Assembly (NCBI GenBank): GCA_963854835.1
Contig: OY978527.1
Coordinates: 38,507,040 to 38,571,039 of the forward strand
Direction: 5' to 3'
DNA length: 64,000 bases
Source: Megamerina dolium
Taxonomy: Eukaryota > Arthropoda > Insecta > Diptera > Megamerinidae
The translations under genes were made by a program, and so were the position numbers. Shown here piece after piece: positions 56,674 through 64,000 of this stretch (positions are counted from its first letter, which is position 1; each line of letters opens with the position of its first letter). Under the pieces are notes generated by a model. That model saw only the letters and a program-made list of their open reading frames with translations. It searched no databases and was not told the origin of the DNA.

Positions 56674-57005
56674 GTATTGTTGGGTAGAGAAAATTACTTT
56701 ATTTACTGAATGTCCGGTATGGTATTGCTCTTTTCATAACGGCAATTTGTAATGATACGTCATGTTAGTGTCAATGAACTGATATTTTATATTCTAGTCG
56801 AAGAATAAAAAGGACATTATAAGCAAAAATGGAAAAAGTGATTTACTGAATGTCGCTGCGGTCGTACCTGTAGAGATGACGCCAAATGTCCAGGCCGATC
56901 AAAGGAGCTTGTAACGCCTGGAAATCGTCGATAAGATCCATGGAATAATCTTAGACGATCGGTGAATGAAAGTGGTGGTTGGCTGATGTTGATGTTGATG
57001 TTGAA
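56674..57005 (-). other. possible solo LTR (BEL/Pao-like), unproven
   Basis: On the minus strand the segment starts TGTTCAACATCAACATCAAC and ends near CCAACAATACAACA, with an AATAAA-like signal (CAGTAAATAAAGTAA). The composition resembles a BEL/Pao LTR. No target duplication or internal region is seen, so this is a weak call. Confidence 0.22.
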
Positions 57006-57009
57006 CACA

Positions 57010-58389
57010 TCTCCTCATTAATTACTTCTTGTATATATCATTCAATTATTAATCAATAAATTTTATCTTATTTAATTCAATGGAAATTGAAATTTTTAAA
57101 TGGAAATTAATTTACACACAACGCTGTATTTATTTGATGTAATACAATGTTACATTGGTAATACTCTCAGTACCTTTACTCGTAAATTTTCTAATCACAT
57201 TTAATACTAATCGAATACTATGAATCGAGTATGTAATGATTTGTATTGTGTAAAATGAAATAAATTTCCAAAATCTGTTTTTTGTTTACCACAAAATTAA
57301 ACTAAATTCCAATATTGTGTATGTTGTTTTGTGTGTGGGTGTGTGTGTGTGTGGGTGCCAAGGAGCACTTTGTACTAAAATTACAGTATTTGTGATATTT
57401 TATGGCATATATGTTGCTTGTACTTGTTCAAAGGTACACAGAGCAAATGTTACCATCATTCAGATGTAACAGCTATAATTACAAATTTCACATGCCAACA
57501 TATCCATACTGGTATCATTTAGAGTGGGTCAAACGTGTAATATTTATAAAATTAAACTACCAATGATTTTTGAACATATTGTATATTTGCCGAAGAAACC
57601 ATGAGTCTAAAATCAATTTGATATTTTGTATTTAAAAAATTATTTTAAATAGAATGACTATATGTTCTTGTCATAATGCGGTGATTCAAATTGATTTTAG
57701 CAGCATTGTGATTTTGGAACATCAATAGTTTCATTGTTTGCTATACGATTTGTTTAAAAAAAAAAATTAGACCTGCCCTAATGCTCATACCTTTAGCAAA
57801 GGTTGAAAATATATATATTTGAAGCGATTAAACACTGAATCTAATTCACTTGTACACCTACTCTTGTATACAACTATAGGTACAGTACTTGTACGTACTC
57901 GTAAATGCAACATTCAAGTGCTGCACATAAATACATGTATTGTAAATACATATATACATATGTGTTTCAATGTATTTGAAATATAAATGCATATAATGCT
58001 CTCAACACAAATACTCTCATATCGGAATTCAGCTGCAAGTACTACAATGTAGCATCATCCCCATCAAACGTCACTATTTTGTACACCTTTCTTTATTGGA
58101 AGGCAAATCAACGCAAGTGAAATATATAGTCAATTTTTTGAATATGTATTGCATTAAAGTAAGAATTGTAGCAATAAGCTGGGATTTAAATTGTACTTTA
58201 GAAAAGTAGGTAAAATATATGAATAGTACTTAAATTTTAAATTAAAAATGCCTAAGGGATATGAATATGATCTTTAATTGTATTGTAGACAAGTTCTTAC
58301 ACAGCAGAAAATTAGAAAGTTCCTGAATTATTGTTAATGTAATACAATACTATGATAGTCAAGACAAAATCTTTCAAAATCTATAAAAA
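57010..58389. other. AT-rich non-coding DNA
   Basis: A GT-rich stretch at 57330-57357; otherwise nothing recognisable. Confidence 0.4.
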
Positions 58390-59215
58390 TTTATTTTATT
58401 TATTTATTTATTTTTTTTTTTAGACGATGACAGATAAGTCAATGTCTTTTTAAATAGTCTCCTTTTGGCTCGATACATTTAGTTCAACATTATTCCGATT
58501 TTTTTTTTTACTCCTTCCAAATAGTATATATTCTCAAGGTCCTCAAAATCCTATGACATCTTTCTTCGACTTAAATCTCATACCGCCGAATATTTCTTCA
58601 TGTTTGGGAACAAGCAATAGTCATGCTGGATAAGACAGCAATTTGTAACATAATGCATGTAATATTGCCAGTGCTACTGCAGCCTAGTACATGGGGCATT
58701 TTCTCGGTTAAGGTAAATTTTTTCTCGCCAAATGCGATCGTTTTTGCTTTAAATTGGTTTGGAATTCATCCAACAGCTCATATAATATGTGACTATGATC
58801 ATTTCATTTTTTTTTTTTCAAGGGAAGGAAAAAATTTCGACATAATATTTTTTCTTTCTTAAAGCTCAATTATTGTTTTATTTATTGAATTAAAATATTC
58901 AATAAATTAAAAAAGAAACACACAAATATATTACTACTTCTATATTACAAAATAAAAGATATTTTTGCTGACGAAATTATATTGCTTTCTTTGGTATATA
59001 TTTACCATGAGAAGTCCTACTATCCTTTTTGTCCCTTGGTGTTTGGTGTGTTGTGATGAATTCATGTTTCGTCCACGATTACCGCACAAACGGGGTAAAA
59101 ATTCGACAGGAGTGCATTGGAACATAGCCAAGATCTTTTTTGAAGTGGTTACACGACTGCTGCATCCATTTTGTGGTTGGTTAGCTCTTCTATATCCAAA
59201 AATGTTCATGTAAAA
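58390..59215 (-). pseudogene. mariner transposase remnant (irritans-like)
   Basis: Minus-strand blocks in shifting frames: ILAMFQCTPVEFL, VDET-stop-IHHNTPNTKGQK (first aspartate), LLDEFQTNLKQKRSHLARK and MKKYFGGMRFKSKKDVIGF, ending near KKTLTYLSSSK (58390). The second and third aspartate blocks are mostly lost around 58620-58690. No TIRs were identified. Confidence 0.65.
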
Positions 59216-60821
59216 TGTGGTGTACTTCTCATATTAGTGAACCACTTTTTAACCATTAAAGTTGATAGTGCAGAGTACCCTTTCAATTTTCCATAATCAT
59301 TTCTAATCAGAGCATTCAATGAACAATATTATTGTGTTCGTGTAGCTATGTACTTATGTAAAATTAATTTATTTGTTTGCAAAAAGAAGTTTTTTTTTTT
59401 CAAAAAATAAATGAGAATAACATTGATTTCCTTAGAAATCGTATGGCAGTCTATCGTATTCAATATTGGGTAAGGAAAGTAATCAGTTGGGCGTAAAGTA
59501 TCGTATATAATAGCATTGCTCACACCATTTTATTTAAATTGTTTTGAGAAAATAGGTTGGCTATAGTATGTGGCGAAATAAATTGAAAATCGTTTGTAAA
59601 TAGCGTTGTTGTGCCAAAGCTTTCAATCAAACTAGGAATGATGAAAAGCCATAATTCTTTGGAGCTGTTGGTGTCAAATTTTTATTTCTAACACTTTACA
59701 TAACATTAGAAGTTGCCCATTAAACGATTTTTAAATCTACCATTGTGGCATTGTAGTTTTCCACAAAAGTGCAAAGCAAAATCATTTTTATTTCAATACA
59801 TTAATGTTTTTTTGCTTCGCTTATTTTCTCATATAAATTGAATAGTAAATAAATACATATATTTTATGTAGGTAGTATCATTGAATTATTATTAATTTTA
59901 TATATAAGTTTCATTACGATATACATCATAATATTCTTATGTGTTGATGATCATTTCTGTCAGATAACTACATATTCTTTCTATGGTAATATATGAAAAA
60001 GTATAGTAATGGTAAGTAGAATTACAATAAATTTATATGCATGACTTGAAATTATTAGCAATAGTTGAAATAATCATATAAGAAAATCTACTCTTTAAAA
60101 CTACTCCACACAAATGTGTATCTCGTATGTATCAGAGTTTACGGAAGTACATTAACACATATAAGAAAGTCCCTTGTTAATACTTATTGGAAAAGCAAAC
60201 GTCATTTTCTACTTAATAAATCTCTTGCTAACATTTACAAAAAAATAAAAAACCATTTGCTCACCTCCTAAGGGTATAATACGTACAATGAGTTTGTTTA
60301 AATCTCTAACAATGTCGATTGTAACAGAATGTGATTGCAATTGTGCATGATTTGTTAATTGTTGCTACTGAAAGCAATAGCATAATATAAAGCATGGTAG
60401 GAGTGATAGTAATATTAAACTCTATGTCTATTACACATATCATTATTGTCATAGTTAACGCAGACAATACAGATAGTCACTGTGAATGCTGAATTTTTAG
60501 TTCGTTCTGTAAACGGTGCCGAGGGATATGCCTATGTACGTACGAGTACTTAATGGTACTACGTGTAATATTGTATATGATAATTGTCAGATGTATAAAA
60601 AGAGGATACAGAGTTATTTAGTTAGGTTATTTCCCATTCACGTTGAGAATATTATACTAAAAAATCTAACTTATTTTAAAGGTATCGCATTCTCAAATAA
60701 ATTTCCAATAAGCTACATTGAGTTAAGGTAAAATGTTGTTTTTGGCCTTTCGGCTGTATTGTTTTCTCATCTAGACTTTGTATAGTAAACTTCTTGGAGT
60801 TAGTCCCATTGTTAGGCATTT
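59216..60821. other. AT-rich non-coding DNA
   Basis: No exon recognised. A TATAAAAAG sequence near 60594 has no further promoter support. Confidence 0.4.
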
Positions 60822-60823
60822 TA

Positions 60824-62018
60824 ACAGGCTATTTAATGAGTACATGAGTACATAGATGACCTAACTAGAATTTTCAAACGACACGTATATAAAATTGACA
60901 ACAATATGATAATTGGTTCGTGCATTATAGCATTTTGCGTGAGCAACGTTTATTATTAAAAAAGAAATGGATAAAAGTGAATTTCGTGTTTTGATAAAGC
61001 ATAGCTCTTTGATGAAAAAAAAAAACAAAAATATAGTGGAAACCAAACAATAGCTTGATAAACATTATCCGGACTCTGCTCCATCGAGACAAATGGTAGA
61101 AAGGTGGATTGCTAAATTTAAACGTGTTCGTACCAGCACAAAGGATTCAGAGGCTGTTATTCCAGAAAACATAAAAAAAATCCACAAATTGGTTATGAAC
61201 GATCGCAAATTGAAGGTGCACGAGCTAGACATCAGATGTAAATATATAAGATGGTATTGTTTTTACAATTTTACATGAACATTTGGGTATGGGAAAGCAC
61301 TGTGCAAAGCGAGTGCTGCTTTAGCTCACAGTCGACCAAAAACAAGAACGTTACGATGCTTCAACGGAGTGTTTGGCGCTGTTGAACCGCAATAAAATCG
61401 AATTCTATCATCGATATGTGACAACGGATTAAACATGGCTTCACTATTACACACCAAAATTCAATAGACCGTCAGCTGAGTGGATAGCAGTCGACAAATC
61501 GAATTCAAAGCGAGCATAGACGCAACAGTCGGCCGGTAAGGTGATGGCGTCTGTATTTTCGGTAATCCAAAAAGGAACCTTCATCAACGACGACTATTAT
61601 TGTGAACTTTTGGACCGATTGAAGTCTGAACTCACAAAGAAACGGCCACATTTGAAAGAGAAATAAAAAGTGTTGCTTCACCAAGATAATGCACCGTGTC
61701 ACAAATCGATGAAAACGATGGCTAAATTGAATGAGTTTGTCTTCCCCGTTAAACGTATTCTCCAGATTTAGCTCCCAGTGACTTTTTCTTGTTTTCAGAT
61801 CTCAAGAGAATACTTTCTGGAAAGAAATTTAAGTTCGATGATGCAGTAATCGCTAAAACTGAAGCCTACTTTGACGAGAAAGAGAGATCGTATTATAAAA
61901 ATGGTATCGAAAAGTTGGAAAATCACTATACTCGTTGTATTGCCATCGAAGGCAACTATGTTGAATAATAAGTTTTGTTTTTTTCATACTTTTCCTACAG
62001 ACTTTTTGAATGGCCTGT
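60824..62018 (+). mobile_element. irritans-like mariner with both ends
   Basis: A 1.2 kb element flanked by TA. The left end is ACAGGCTATTTAATGAG and the reversed right end (to 62018) is ACAGGCCATTCAAAAAG. The coding region lies between the ends. The TIR similarity decays within about 20 bp. Confidence 0.78.
60967..61968 (+). pseudogene. irritans-like mariner transposase, broken
   Basis: The start at 60967 (MDKSEFRVLIKHSSLM) matches the family's N-terminus. RQMVERWIAKFKRVRTSTKD and VIPENIKKIHKLVMNDRKLK form the DNA-binding half. Further on are TVDQKQERYDAS, a TD-stop-TWLHYYTPKF block (first aspartate region), SAGKVMASVFSVIQKGTFIN, VLLHQDNAPCHKS (second aspartate) and a degraded third block, ending EGNYVE at 61968. 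Several stops and frameshifts are present. Confidence 0.82.
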
Positions 62019-62040
62019 TATACACAATTTAAACAATAAT

Positions 62041-63938
62041 TATACCCTGCATAATGCAATATGCATGGTATATTCATTTCCTTCAGATGTTTGTGTCCAC
62101 TTGAAGGAATCTCCGGAGATATAGACATAGATATATATTCGTGATCAGCGTCGATTAAATTTTCGATTTAACGATGTCCGTCCGTCCGTCCGTCTGTCTG
62201 TCACCTGGCTGGTTCGAACGATAACATGAGTAAATATTGAGCTAGTTCGATCAAATTTGGCATAAGTAATCTATGATCCAAGGGTACGGAGGGAACTGAT
62301 ATTGGGCATGATCAGTCAATAACCACGCCCACACCAAGCATTCAAAGCGACTAACCTCGAAATTTTCAAAATCTTTAACTTGCTATAACTCACATAATAT
62401 ACCACTTGGGACAACAATATTTGGCACATAGAGTTATATTATACTACTATATAACCTCGCCAAAAGTGGTTGAACCACGCCTACTTTTTAGCGTAGCTCT
62501 CATACAAAGTGTCTGTACTTCTTTTAAATTGAAACAGCTGTAACTTCTACAATCTTCTGTCCAGAATAAACATAATTGACGCTGAGATTAACATGGTAGT
62601 CGGAAATAATATGGCAGAAAATCAGTGTGCCACGCCCACTGATGTTTGGGTCTCCCATACAAAGTTGCGGAAATTAAAAAAAATGTTACCGGTTATAACT
62701 TGCAAACTATTCAGCGTAGAGTAACGAGATTTAAGGTATGGAATAGTATTGTACGAGCAATTAGGCTCACAGAAAATGGGTGCACCACGCCCACTGTTTA
62801 CCGTAGCCCCCATACAAATTTTAAATTGAAACAGCTGTAACTTCGGCAATCTTCTGTCTAGAATAACCATAATTGACACTTAAATTAACATCGTAGTCGG
62901 CAAAAATCTGGCAGAAAATCAGTGTGCCTCGCCCACACCTTCATGGGTCTCCCATACAAAGTCGAGTGAATTAAACTAAAATTTTAAGCTCCATAGCTTA
63001 CAAACAATTTAGCGTAGGACAACGAGATTTAAGGTATGGATTAGTATTGTACGAGCAACTAGGCTCACAGAAAATGGGCGCACCACGCCCACTGTTTACC
63101 GTAGCCCCCATACAAATTTTAAATTGAAACAGCTGTAACTTCGGCAATCTTCTGTCTAGAATAACCATAATTGACACTTAAATTAATATCGTAGTCGGCA
63201 AAAATCTGGCAGAAAATCAGTGTGCCACGCCCACTGCTTCATGAGTCTCCCATACAAAGTCAAGGGAATTAAACTAAAATTTTAAGTTCCATTACTTACA
63301 AACCATTTAGCGCAGGACAACGAGATTTAAGGTATGGATTAGTATTATACGAGCAACTAGGCTCACAGAAAATGGGCGCACCACGCCCATTGTTTATCGT
63401 AGCCCCCATACAAATTTTAAATTGAAACAGCTGTAACTTCGGCAATCTTCTGCCTAAAATAACCATAATTGACAGTTAGATCAATATCGTAGTCGGAAAT
63501 AATCTGGCAGAAAATCAGTGTACCACGCCCACTCCTTCATAGGTCTCACATACAAAGTCGAGGGAATTAGACTAAAACTCTTAAGCTCCATAACTTACAA
63601 ACCATTTAGCGTAGGACAACCAAATTTAATGATGAGATACGTCACGCCCACTTTTTATATATCTTCCGTATAAAGTCTCGGATTTATCTCAAACATTAAA
63701 ATACCCATAACTTACTAATTAATACGCCTAGGTCAACCCATTGCAACCTATGTAGTTTAGTATTATAGGCAGAAATTGATCCTCCAAAATTGGTGAGGTA
63801 TGCCTGCTTCTTAATGTAGGTCCTATACAAAGTAGTGGAAGAAAAGTATGGATATACGAGCAAACTTTTTATATATACCTCTACATATGCAGGGTATAAT
63901 TTGGTCGGCCCCAGCCGACTGTAAGGAGATTTTTTTTA
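62041..63938 (+). repeat. mini-me-like repeat M4, longest tandem array
   Basis: Begins TATACCCTGCATAATGCA only 22 bp after the mariner. It has the core TGATCAGCGTCGATTAAATT, a GTCC/GTCT array (62174-62200) and four tandem units marked by ATCAGTG at 62621, 62918, 63216 and 63514 (297-298 bp spacing). Within each unit two CACGCCC boxes alternate at about 155 and 142 bp. It ends GTCGGCCCCAGCCGACTG followed by AAGGAGATTTTTTT. No ORF is supported. Confidence 0.87.
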
Positions 63939-64000
63939 TTCTTTTATTTCTCTACTATTCTGCTTGATATTTTTTATAATAAATTTAAAATATAAAAATC
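63939..64000. other. AT-rich end of window
   Basis: Nothing recognisable in the last 62 bases. Confidence 0.5.

Noticed and set aside
60590..60730. Promoter with TATAAAAAG
   Set aside because: Isolated motif in AT-rich DNA without initiator, downstream exon or transcript evidence.
62600..63600. CRISPR-like array
   Set aside because: The repeats are ~298 bp contiguous tandem units with no spacers, in a eukaryotic genome.

Overview
The window is animal, almost certainly dipteran, nuclear DNA and probably comes from a tephritid-like fly. It is AT-rich, has no operon-like gene order, carries strong-looking splice signals, and is packed with insect transposable elements. Two copies of a rosa-type (DD41D) mariner point towards tephritids, because that lineage was first described from Ceratitis. 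The (GTCY)n/(TA)n repeats resemble the dipteran mini-me elements. The species assignment is inference.

Repeats dominate. (1) LOA-like non-LTR retrotransposons: a nearly intact copy at 19597-25214, a full-length copy at 29549-34849 with both ORFs open, a 5'-truncated copy at 6274-7108, and three further fragments of LOA/R1-type LINEs (10913-11460, 43115-44585, 44690-45080). (2) An RTE-like LINE family with four 5'-truncated copies, three of them with exact 11-13 bp target-site duplications (8265-10072, 15019-15667, 49180-49733, 53653-55930), plus an older copy split by the last one. (3) mariner elements of several lineages: rosa, mauritiana-like, cecropia-like and several irritans-like, all with broken transposase genes. 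(4) A tRNA-derived SINE family, six copies, four with clear target-site duplications. (5) Four long mini-me-like repeats of 1.3-1.9 kb that contain an internal ~298 bp tandem unit made of two alternating modules. (6) A foldback/MITE-like element at 14309-14561 and several microsatellites.

Nesting gives a relative chronology. An RTE copy sits inside an irritans-like mariner (8.2-10.9 kb), a mini-me repeat inside a TIR element (11.7-13.5 kb), a LOA element in a mariner end (19.6-25.2 kb), SINEs inside a mauritiana-like mariner (3.3-3.6 kb) and in the TIR of a cecropia-like mariner (40.8-41.0 kb), and an RTE copy apparently inside an older RTE copy (52.9-56.2 kb).

Host coding sequence is scarce, so the window is best read as large introns or intergenic DNA. 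The strongest candidate host exon is 49007-49172 (+). It has a long pyrimidine tract and AG, an ATG three bases into the exon, a hydrophobic N-terminus, and a GTGAGT donor that was exactly duplicated when an RTE copy landed on it. Weaker candidates are 4814-4947 (-) and 35102-35240 (+). No rRNA gene, functional tRNA gene, CRISPR array or prokaryotic feature was found.
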